Source of the DNA: Alligator mississippiensis
Taxonomy: Eukaryota; Chordata; Crocodylia; Alligatoridae
DNA: 64,000 nucleotides
Direction: 5' to 3'
Assembly: GCF_030867095.1 (NCBI RefSeq)
Contig: NC_081828.1
Location: 220,193,978 to 220,257,977, forward strand
Below the pieces are notes generated by a model that was given only the letters and a program-made list of their open reading frames with translations, was not told the origin of the DNA and made no database searches. The position numbers and the translations under genes were made by a program. Every line of letters starts with the position of its first letter. The stretch's first letter is position 1. Positions 23,101 to 32,415 of the stretch are shown here, piece by piece.

Positions 23101-26100
23101 GGGCAGGGCAGGAAGGAAACACCCCCATCCTGCACAGGCTGTGCCCCCCCACAAGGATGTCCCCTGTCCCAAGGACATCACTGCAGCCAGAGGATCCAGC
23201 CGGCACCAGCATTGCTGCCTGCACTGACGCCCGGCTCAGCACAGTGCTAGGGGCTAGATGGGCACACAGTGTGTGTCTTTGGGGGTGCCAGGAAGGTGAG
23301 GGGGGGGAGCCCTTCCCAGGGCCCTGCAATGCTCTGCTCCACAGCCGGGGGATGCTGCTGGTGCCTTGCTCATGGGGGCTTCAGACAGCCTTGGAGGGGC
23401 TGAGCAGGTGGCTGAAAGGGGCAGTGGCCAGAGGGGACTTCTCGATGCTTTTGCGGAGCCCGAAGTCAGAGCTGGGCCCTTTGGACCCGACCCCATGCAG
23501 CAGGCAGGGGCCAAGGCAGGGGAGGAAGGGGCGTAAGCACCAATGCCTGCAGTGCAAGCGTGTCCAGGACCCAGTGCAGGGTCGGGGCACCAGGAGGCAG
23601 CTCAGGACAGCCGCTCTGGAGGGGAGAAGGGCTCAGAGCGCAGGGTGCTCGGAGCAGAGGGGAAGGCTGGGCAGGGAGGAGCCGCAGCGGGGCACACACA
23701 GCTGAGCAAAGGGAGCGGGAAGGCAGGGAAGCAGCCAGTGCAGCCGGCAGCAGACACAGGCTGCTGGAGCTGGATGGGGACCCTTGCAACTCAGTGCCGG
23801 GCAAGCCGGGACCTGGACTCCGTGGGGGAGAGCACAGGGCCGTGTGGAGCTTAGAGAGCCTTGGGGAGAGGTGTGGAGGAAGGAGCTGGGGGAGCCGGGC
23901 ATGTCCCTGCCCCCCGGTCTCCCCCCGGAGCCAGTCACTCCGGCTGTGATCCTGGAGAGGCCTCAGCACCCACCCAGGGACGTGTCTGCACTGCAGAGAA
24001 AGCAGGCAGCTGCTGAGCAGGGACCAGAACTGAGTACTGCCCTCCCCCAAGCAGGGACTGATTTCCAGCCTCCCTCGAACGGTTTTTCTCACCCAGGGAG
24101 TGAGCTCCACGGGGGTGCCTCCCCTGCACGGCCCGACCCAGCCCTGCACCCAGCCGGGGCCAGGAACCATGCATACAGCAGCATGGGACCCTCGGCCCCC
24201 GTGGTGACAAGCTGGGGGTCAATGAATGCAAAGGAAAGAGATGGCCGTCCTCGTACCTCCTGGCTCTGCAAGGCAGGAGCCTGGGCAGGAATCCATGGCC
24301 TGGCGACAGTGCCTGGGCTCGGGAGGCCATCGAGGAAGAGAAGGGTGGAGGGCCGGCTCTGCACCACCTCCCCTGCTGAGGACCCACAGCAGACGCCTCC
24401 CCGGGCACGGCACTTTGCTGGTAGTGAAAGGAGGGTCCGGCAGGGGTTCAAAGGCGCCCACGGGGCACAGAGGGAAGAGCAGGGCCCAGCCCCCACAGGC
24501 ACCTCCACATGTGGAGGAAAGGGCCCAGCTGCTGCAGAACCAGGCAGCTCCTTATTCCAGGCAGCGCCGGTCCCCAAGACCTGAAGGAGCATCTCCACCA
24601 CTCCGCCGGGCCGGCGCCAGCAAGCAGAGAGGTGGGAGCTGGCTCATAGCTGGGCAGCCCAGCAGGACTGCGCCCTGCCAGTCTCCAGGCACTGCCCAGA
24701 GAGCGACGGGCAACGGCTCTCAGAGGGCCCCTGCCCTGGGGCCGAGGGGTGGGCGCAAGTGTCCGTGAGCGGCCACGGATCAGAGCCCAGAGCCCGGAGG
24801 CAGAGCGGATCCCCTCGCGCTTGGGATCACTGCGGCTGGGAAACACAAACAACGGACACCTGTTGCGGCTGGAAGCCCCTGCCTCAGCCCGGCAAGAGCC
24901 CTGGGCCTGGCGGCCGCGGTGCCCGGGGCCTCGGCTGCAGTCAGGAAGCCACGGGGTTGGGAGGCACGGGGCAGAGGCTGGTGGTCTGCGCCGTCTCTGC
25001 ACAGCCCCGAGCCCCCAGGATCCCCTCGCCCTCCCGTGAGCACCCTGTGCACCCCTCCAGCGCCCTGCGTCGCAGGGACAGAGGCGCGGCGCTGCGGGGT
25101 GCAGCCAGGCGGCAGGACAGGCCCTCCCCAGCACCGCCGCGGCCTGGCCTCACCCCCGGGGTCTGGGGCAGGGGACGGGGCACCTGGTTCCCTGAGCCAG
25201 GCGGAGGGCACAGCCCCGAGGGCTGTGGAGCCGGAGCAGGGGCAGGCTGCGGGCTGCCAGGCTCACGGGGGGCCGCGGCGGGGCCCGGGCAGGAGCGGCG
25301 CTGCGGGGCGTGGGGACGGGGCTTTCCCCGCTGCGGGCGGCTCCGGCGGCAGGGAGCCGAGAGCGGAGCTCGGGAACGCGGGGCCGAGGGGGCCGGGGAG
25401 AACCGGAGACCGGAGGCTGCGGCGCCGGGACGCAGCGCGGGCGCTGGCTGCGGGGAGCGGGCCCCAGGAGCGGCGGCGGCGGCGCGGGGCCGGGAGGAGG
25501 CGCGGGGCCGGGCGGCGCCTCCCGCAGCCGCCCACAACTCGGCGCGAAGTGCCGGGGAAGAGCGGAGCGGCGGGGCTCCCGGCACGGACGGTCCGGGGGC
25601 GGCTCCGCCGGGAGCCCCGCGCCGCTGCCCCCCGACGGGGAGCGGGGCCGGGAGGGGAGCGACGCCCGCGGGGGGAGCGGGGCCGGAGCAGCACCTCGGA
25701 GAGCTCCGGCGGGGCCGGGGCGGAGCCTCCCCGGGGGCACCGGTTTCCCACGGCCCCGGCCGCGCTCCGGGCCGCCCCCCGTCCCGTCCCCCCCGTCCCC
25801 CGCCGCCCGCCCCGCCGGGCTGCGAGCCGCGTTACCTGCCAGGCCGGGGAAGGGCTCCGGGAAGTGCAGCGGCGGCTCGGGGGGGCCCTTGTCCCGCGCC
25901 GGCGGCAGGTCGTCGGGCTCCAGGCTGTCGGCGCGGCGGCCGCCGGGCTCCGGCGGGGCGCGGGGCGCGGGCAGCTCCTGCGGCGCCGCCGGGTAGAAGC
26001 CGTCGGGGGGCTCGGGGAAGCCGGGCAGCGCCGCCGTGAGCGCCACCATGGACGGCACGGCCTGGCCCAGGCCGGCGCAGAAGCGGCCCGCGAAGGAGGC

Positions 26101-26271
26101 GAGCGGCAGCGGCGGCAGCGCGGACGGCAGCGGCGCGGGGGGCAGCACGAGCGGCCGGTAGGGCATGAGCATGGGGTAGCCGGTGTAGAGCAGGTGGCCG
26201 GAGCGCGGCGGCGCCGGCCCGATCAGCGAGTCGATGGAGAAGGCGGCGCCCTGCCCGCCGGGGCGCTGCAT
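19627..26271 (-). CDS. GBX1: GBX1, gastrulation brain homeobox 1 (two exons)
   Basis: Homeodomain transcription factor acting in the nucleus during hindbrain, spinal cord and forebrain patterning. Exons 25836-26271 and 19627-20147 join at a split Asp codon (G|AT) to encode 318 residues. Residues 11-17 (FSIDSLI) are an EH1-type Groucho-binding motif, followed by [17 protein letters not shown], shared by GBX proteins. An acidic stretch follows ([16 protein letters not shown]). The homeodomain is residues 217-276, with [20 protein letters not shown] and the recognition helix [13 protein letters not shown]. The C-terminal block [20 protein letters not shown] is diagnostic of GBX. The protein is shorter than mammalian GBX1 because it lacks their Ala and Gly tracts. 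The ATG at 26271 was chosen by family similarity; the frame stays open upstream without a conserved sequence. Synteny with AGAP3 and ASB10 favours GBX1 over GBX2. Confidence 0.96.
20148..20814. other. GBX1 intron, 5'-most third
   Basis: Intron next to exon 2; nothing identified. Confidence 0.5.
20815..20990 (-). mobile_element. LINE 3' UTR fragment, paired with 30490-30870
   Basis: Read on -, it gives GAGCTATTGAGCATGGGAGT, GAGGGGCACGGCCTTGG, GTGCTGGAGGCTGCAAG and CTTCAGCCTCCGCTCT. The same blocks occur on + at 30650-30790. Upstream of them, that copy carries a CR1/L3-type 3' UTR sequence (TGTGGGACTCGCTGCCACCA). It is therefore an interspersed CR1-related repeat inside the GBX1 intron. Confidence 0.65.
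20991..25069. other. GBX1 intron, no feature identified
   Basis: GC-rich intron. The stretch 21000-21200 is less GC-rich and may be an old repeat that I cannot name. No exon is seen. Confidence 0.5.
25836..26271 (-). CDS. GBX1: GBX1 exon 1: N terminus
   Basis: It begins [18 protein letters not shown] and ends FPEPFPGLA before the donor GTAACG. It contains [17 protein letters not shown], typical of GBX1. Confidence 0.93.
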
Positions 26272-26284
26272 GGCCCGGCCCCCG

Positions 26285-26430
26285 GCCCCCGGCCCGGCCC
26301 GGCCCGGTCCGGTCCGGTCCGGTCCCCGCGGCCGCCTGGCAGGAGCGGAGCAGTGCAGTGAGCCGCCAGCCGCGCCGCGCCGAGCCGAGCCGAGCCGCGC
26401 CGAGCCGCGCCGCGCCGCGCCGCGCTCAGG
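26285..26430. repeat. GC-rich simple repeats in GBX1 5' UTR
   Basis: (GGCCC)n and (GGTCC)n at 26285-26330, then GCCGAGCC/GCCGCGCC arrays at 26375-26430, immediately upstream of the GBX1 start on -. Confidence 0.85.
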
Positions 26431-26654
26431 GCGGGGGGCGGGGGAGCGGGGCGGGCGGGTGTCGCCCTCCGGACTCATCCATCTTCCTCAAATTACGCTT
26501 CAGTGGCTCCTTCAGCGCCGGCGGCGGGGCCGGGCCGGGCGGGCCGTTCCCACCGCGCCCCCGCAGGCACCGCCCCGCGGGTGATGGATGCGGAGCCCGC
26601 CCGGCCCGGCCCGGGCCGGCCCCGCACAAGGCCGCTTTGTGCCGCCGCGGCTGG

Positions 26655-26960
26655 ACGGGGCGGGCCTGGGCTCCCCGCCGCCCGCACCGCGCCCCCCGCG
26701 CCCCTCGGGGCTCCCCGGGACTACCCGCCGCCCGCATCGCTCCCCCCGCGCCTCTCGGGGCTCCCTGCTGCCCGCACCGCGGCCCCCGCGCCCCTCGGGG
26801 CTCCCCGGGGCTCCCCCGGACTCCTCGCCGCCCGCACCGCGCCCCCGGCCCGCTCCCCACACTCCTCGGGGCTCCCCGCCGCTGCACCGCGCCCCGGCCG
26901 CTCCCCGCCGGTCTCCCCGGAGCTCCCGCCGCCCGCCCCGCCTCCCGAGCAGCCCCTCCG
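26655..26960. repeat. GC-rich minisatellite upstream of GBX1
   Basis: About five diverged units with the shared core CGCCCCTCGGGGCTCCCCG and GCCGCCCGCACCGCG, spaced roughly 55-65 bp. The core holds the short palindrome CCCCTCGGGG-like, giving strong hairpin potential. Confidence 0.8.
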
Positions 26961-27060
26961 CGGGAGCCGCTCCCGCCAGGGCCCCGTGGCTCAGCACCTC
27001 TCCGCACGGCTCCCGGGGGCCCTGCGAAACAGGATCGTGGCCACAGCCCCCAGCGGGGCT

Positions 27061-28784
27061 CTTGCACCGAGACCCAGAGGACTGGGCTGGGCTGGGTGCC
27101 AGGGGCCCAGCCTTTGAAGAGACCCTCAGCACCAGGTGGAGGGTCCAGCGCCCACACACGTGGCCCGGATTGCGCAGGCATCTCGGTGCCAGGGAGTGGG
27201 GACAGTCGCCCCTCAGCCTGCTCCCGGGAGCAGCTGGCTCTGGCTCCACGTACCCGGGGAGGCCTCTCGGGTCTATAGGGCTCTGACAGCAGGAGGGAGA
27301 GGGCTCAGGCGCCCAGCTCCAGCCTGGGAACCCTGCATGGGGGCAAGGACCACAGCTGGGGTCTGGGGGGTTAAGCCCCACTCCCTGGTTGTGCTCTGGC
27401 TTTTGCTACTGGCTAGGGGAGGTGGCTCCTGGGCCTGTCACAGCTGCAGTCCCGCGCAGGCCTTGCACAGTGCATCCCACCAGGCCAGGAGCTGCCATGC
27501 TGGAACCGGGCCCTGGCAGTTTGCTGGGGGCGGCCGCCCCAGCTCTGCCGCCCACTCGCTGCCACAGCACAAAGCACAAGGGCTTTGCCCCTCCCATCCC
27601 CTCCCCTGCTGACAGCAGAGGGGCTCCCAGCTCCAGCCGCAGCACAAGGCGGGGGGGTGCACTGCAGCCGCAGACAGAGGCAGGGCTTGGGGTGCGGGTG
27701 GCTGCATGGCTCCAGAAGGGCTGTGCTTGTACCCCTGAACGAGGTCCCCCGTGCACAGGGATCCACGCCTGGCCCCGCCGGCCAGTTCTTTCCTGTGCTG
27801 TAGTGAGAAAACTGAGCAACAGGCAGAGGCAGCTGCGGCAGCCGGGGCAACACTTGGCCTGTGAAAATCCAGCAGCAGAGCAGCATGCCCCTTCCACACC
27901 CCCTGTGCCCCGTCTCTCAGCAGCACGGGGAGGACACTGGCAGGGCCTGTCCACATTCCCCCCCAGGCCTCTGCCCTGACAGTGTCCAGTACTTCGGGGC
28001 CTCAGGCATCTGCAGCTGGAGGGAGCTGCCCCTGTTTGCTGGGTGGGGGGCACAGCAAAGCAGGGGGGCGGCCTGCTGCCGCGGCAGGAGTTCCAGCCTC
28101 CTGGAGCACCTGTAGGGATGCTGACCACGAGTGCCCGCCGTGGGGCACGGCCGTCCCTGCAGGGCTCTAGATGAGCTCTCAGCCACGCAGAGCAGAGCTA
28201 CTTCGGCTTATTCTGCAGCTCGTCCTGGCGCTGGAGTGGCCGGTTGCCCACCTGGAGATGGCCTGGCTTGTACGGTGCATGTGTGCACTGCCTGCCATGC
28301 ACCGAGGCCCTGGCTAGAGCCCACTGAGCCAGGCAGGGCACCCTCTGGCCTCTCTCTCCTGCACCAACCCCCCACAACTGATCCCATGGGCTCTGCAACC
28401 CCCTTTGCACACAGCTCAGCTCCCACCTCCACGTGACCACTCCGGACCTCGGCTGCAAGGGTCTGGGGCTAGCTTGGTCCCAGCTCTGCAGCCTTGCATG
28501 CTGGCACAGCCCCTAGGCCCTGGCGGGTCCCAAGTGTACCACACTATGCGGGGAGCGGCACTGGGTAGCAGCCAGGGCTGCTTGTGCCCAGGCCATAGTG
28601 CTGGACCCCCCCTTCCTGGAGACAAGGGTGGGGAAGCCAATGGACTTAGATGAGATGTTTCATAGAGAAGGAAGACCTTGCTCCTGGGAGGAAGCCTGGT
28701 GCCAGACTGCTCCCATCCCTATATCTGCAAGCTCCCGGGGGCCGGGATATCTCTTCTGGGCAATACAGGCCAACCAGGCCCTTA
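27061..28784. other. Intergenic upstream of GBX1, no gene seen
   Basis: No exon or recognisable repeat, apart from a possible, very weak antisense MIR trace near 27805. Confidence 0.5.
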
Positions 28785-29165
28785 ACATCATCATCGGCTG
28801 TCCCTCGCTTCAAGGATGATCTCTACCGCAGCTCACTGATGGGTCTTGAGGTGCCTGGAGAGTCCAGTCCTTGAGCCACGGATCCATCCGCAGGTCTTTC
28901 CACAGGGAGTGTCAGTTCTTCTCCTTGTCCTTTCTCCGCTGTCTTCTGTCCTCTGAGGGCAAGACACAAAGCCTCGAAGTGGGCTGCTGCTTGGTGGAGG
29001 TTGCGGCGCCGTGGGAGTTGGTTAGCCTCCAGCTCCTCCCAGCTCTCCACGTTGGCATCTGTTTTCTTGAGGTCTGCCTTCAACGTGTCCTCGTAGCATC
29101 TCCTCTGGTTGCCATGAGGTCTCAGGCCACAGCTGAGTCGGGAGCAGAGCACTTGTTGAACAAAA
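28785..29165 (-). mobile_element. LINE 3' end with C2H2-type tail, copy 1
   Basis: On - the frame reads RCYEDTLKADLKKTDANVES, then WEELEANQLPRRRN and AAHFEALCLALRGQKTAEKG, the region C-terminal to the reverse transcriptase in a family of non-LTR retrotransposons. The end GTGGCTCAAGGACTGGACTC, CAAGACCCATCAG and GCGAGGGACAGCCGATG is shared with the copy at 31835-32410. The clade is unresolved. Strongly truncated. Confidence 0.7.
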
Positions 29166-30489
29166 TATCAAGCCACATTGACTGTTGTTGCTGTAATTCA
29201 GTAGCACTAGGCATGGATCGGAGGTGGACTCTGCAGCCCTTTTCAGCAGGAGCTTTGTTGCTCTGACACTCTTCCTGACCAGTTCACTACGGAGGTGATA
29301 AAGGGGACTAGTGTTGGGTGATGCAGCTGGGACATCACTGCTTAAACTCAAGCCTGCTAAACTGTGCCCGTTGTCAACACATCATTGTGCCAACAATACA
29401 TGTGCAACCAAAGCTGTCGGCAGCAGCCTGCCACTGTGGTACCTCCTGGCAAGGCCCGCTCAGGGAAGTCAGCGAAGTTCAGGACAAGTGCGTGTTGTTG
29501 GCAGGCACTATGAACACATCCAGAGTCTCTGGTGATGCTGGCTATCTGAGCCCAGGATCTTGCCCTTCTGTTGGGGATTTGTCAGTCTCCAAATAGCCTT
29601 TGCAGCCTTTTCATATCTTCTTCTATAACAGTTCTAGATGCCTTCACACAAAATCCCATCCTGTACTAAGAGCTCTCCTTGGACTCGGTGACAGGGAGTG
29701 GGAATAGATGGCTAAGCTGCTCTGTGCCAGTAGCAGGGTCTCATCCTCAGCAGTAGCTCTGGCGCTCATACTCAGCTATCTGCACAAGCGAGCAGCTGCA
29801 ACTATCCACTCTCTCCCAGGCTTGTACCAGTCTGTACCACCCCCTTTCAGGTCACGCTGGCCTCCCGGGACTAAAGACACGAAACTCCGGGACTCGGTGC
29901 CAAGCCTCTGCCTGTATTTGAGCGTATTGCTGTAGCCGAAGTGACCGGCGTCCAGCTTTGAGCACCATGTAGAGAGGGGATGCCTAAGACGCATGCACCA
30001 GCACCTCCGAGGCTTGCTCTCGTTGTCACAGGACTGCAGGACTGTGGCCTTTCAACCAAATCCTCCCATTTCTCAGGCTCTTGGTTAAGCCCTGCATGCA
30101 TTGGGCCCCGGGTTGCTGTCATGTGCTCAGACTGGTGGTTTGGGGGTGGGCTCAGTACAGACTTCCCCGAATCGTTCAACTCTCTAAGGCATCTTTGGAC
30201 ACACTCCTTGTGGGCAGGGACAGGCAAGCTGGCAACAGACTTGGCCCCACTCTGACCCCTTGCTGGACTGAACCTACATTTCTGTTGCCTGAGCTCTCAT
30301 GCAGCTGCTCTGCTCTTCCCAGACCTGCCAGGAGCCTCCGCTTGTGCTGTGCGCTGCTCTGCCCCGCATCAAAATGTCACCGGACTTCCAGAAACTGGGA
30401 AACACCCCGAGGGCCAAACACGCTTAGCCCGGCAGCCTGTGGAAGCCATGTCTCAGCCCCCACTCCTTGATTTCTTCCCCTGCGGGCTG
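29166..30489. other. Less GC-rich intergenic DNA, probably old repeats
   Basis: Lower GC than the surroundings and flanked by LINE pieces. No frame or named repeat can be supported. Confidence 0.45.
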
Positions 30490-30870
30490 TGGAAAATATT
30501 AATAAATTTAAAACGAACACCAGGACGTTCTTTTTCATGCAGTGTGTCGTCGAAGTGTGGGACTCGCTGCCACCAGATGTGGTGGATGCTGAGAGTTTAA
30601 CTAGATTCAAACAGGGATCAGAGAAGTGCTTGGCGGAAAGGGGCATCGGGAGCTATTGAGCAGGGGAGCGAGGGGCACGGCCTCGGCATCAGACCTGCCC
30701 GGACCTTCAGTGCTGGAGGCTGCAAGTGGGAAGAACTGGAGAAAACCCCTGGTCAACCCTGTTCGTTCTGCCTCTCAGCCTCCGCTCTCTGCCCGCGTGA
30801 CGCAGGAGACCGGGCAAGACGGACCTGTGGTCTGGCCCAGGAAAGGGCCGTTCTGACGTCCTTGTGTCCC
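30490..30870 (+). mobile_element. CR1/L3-type LINE 3' UTR fragment
   Basis: ATATTAATAAATTTAAAACG, CGAAGTGTGGGACTCGCTGC, CACCAGATGTGGTGGATGCT and TTTAACTAGATTCAAACAGG follow the classic CR1-family 3' UTR pattern (a normal element has AACTCATTGCCACAGGATGT). The part 30620-30800 matches the - strand copy at 20815-20990. Confidence 0.7.
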
Positions 30871-31834
30871 TTCCTGTACATCTGCGTGGTCCTTTGGGTC
30901 TGTCCATAGTAAATTGTTCCAGCTGTCTCTCCCCTAAAACCACCAGCCGCTGCCGGCTCTCCTCTTCCACCTGCCGTCTCTCCGTGGTTCCCCGGGCAGG
31001 AAGCCTGTGCAGCTCCAGCTCCAGCCCCTGCCCGAGAGGGGAGAGGGTCAGGCCCTTTTCCCTGCGTGCCCTGCTCTGCCAAGCAATCCCAGCCCCTTCA
31101 GCCATCCTCAAATCCTTCCTCAATTGTCCTGGCCTCCTGCCCCTGCACTGAAAGCAGCCTCTCAGCATCACTAAGAGGATTTTAGCCCAAAAACCAAGCT
31201 ACTTTCCCCCCTCGGTACCTTCACAGGGTGCCCCCTTCCCAATTCTCTATTCACCCCTGCACTAAGTTCGCATCCCCCTTAGTCACCACGGTAAAGCCTG
31301 AGCTCCACCTGTGTCCACTTGCTGCTTCCTTGTCAGTGCGAGGGTCACTGTGAGCCCAGAGGAAAAGCAACAAGCATCCCTTTTGCTACCATCCATCATC
31401 TCTGCACCCTCTCCTGCCCCTCCAAGCTGGCAGCACCACTACCGTCCTCTCCACTCATCCTGCACATCATCACTAGCCTGGAAAAGGGAAGCACAGATGT
31501 ACTGGTACCCATTTCCAGGTGTCGGGCACTGTCTGGGGGCTGCACCGTCTGCCAGAGCATGTGTAACCCCTGGTTCTGCTCTTTGGGCTCGGCCTGCCTC
31601 AGTCAGAGAAGGGCCGGGCTGGAAGGAGACTGAAGAGGTTTCTTTGCTCATCTCAGGCCCTGTTGCACGCAGCATCCTGGGCTCCCCACCACATCCACCG
31701 GGTCGGAGTCCCACCCACTCTCCCCGCACTTCTGCGGGAGCTGGGGGATATCCCGCACTTGGCAAACTCCAGTGGTTTTGCCAGGGGTTTGTGCAGTCAT
31801 CATCCCCACCCTCCTCTACAGACGTGAAATGTGG
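30871..31834. other. Intergenic, probably old LINE body
   Basis: It precedes the recognisable LINE C-terminal frame on +. It may be a decayed part of that element, but no motif is clear. Confidence 0.4.
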
Positions 31835-32415
31835 GTGACCGACCACTGTCATCTCAAAAGCCATCGCCAACGATGCCTCTGGAATATCCTCCCCATCTAA
31901 CGGGAAGATTGCCGCACAAACACCAGCATCCACGTCGAAGCCAACGTTGCCAGCATGGAGTCGATGATCCTCAAGCTCCACCGGACATTGCGTGCAGATC
32001 CCTGGCTCTCAACTCCCAAAACAAGTGCCCTTCTCCCAGCTTAGCAATGGCCTGAGATCCTGCGGTGGGCAGAGGAAACGCTACAAGGACGGGTTGAAGG
32101 CATGCCCCAGGGCAGAGGACGCTGACATCAAGAGCTAGCTAGGAGCTGGATGTGACCGACTCCAGTGGTGCTGCAAGCTCAACCAAGCAGCAGCCCGTCT
32201 TGAGGTAAAGAGTCTCCGAGGAGGAAGAGCGGAGGACGGAAAAGGAGAGGACTCCCAGCCCGCAGCCTGCTCTCCCCGGCGGAAAGACCTGCAGCTTCTG
32301 CAGACGGGTCTGTGGCTCAAGGACTGGACTCTTAAGCCATCTCAAGACCCATCAGTGATGAATATTAGAGCCCATCCTCGAATCGAGGGATTGCCGATGG
32401 CTCGGGGTCTTGGTT
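31835..32415 (+). mobile_element. LINE 3' end with C2H2 finger, copy 2
   Basis: On + the pieces read RQRCLWNILPI-like, CRTNTSIHVEANVASMESMI then LKLHRTLRADPWLSTP, and later GQRKRYKDGLKA-like, the order found C-terminal to the reverse transcriptase. The frame 32270-32345 gives CSFCRRVCGSRTGLLSHLKT followed by His, a C-x2-C-x12-H-x3-H finger. The element ends with CAAGACCCATCAGTGATG and CGAATCGAGGGATTGCCGAT. It lies inverted to copy 1, with both 3' ends pointing outward. Interrupted by stops and frame changes. Confidence 0.7.

Larger units (their letters stand above)
25070..27060. promoter_or_regulatory. CpG island around GBX1 exon 1
   Basis: About 2 kb with extreme GC content and frequent CG dinucleotides centred on the start codon at 26271, as expected at a developmental homeobox promoter. 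The long open frames in both directions result from this composition. I see no convincing TATA box on - upstream of the start. Confidence 0.75.

Noticed and set aside
25150-26478. A 442-codon frame on - taken as one exon
   Set aside because: Only 25836-26271 matches GBX1; the rest runs past a good donor and into the 5' UTR within the CpG island.
27800-27890. Antisense MIR copy
   Set aside because: Only GAAAACTGAGCAACAGGCAG recalls MIR; too short and diverged to support.
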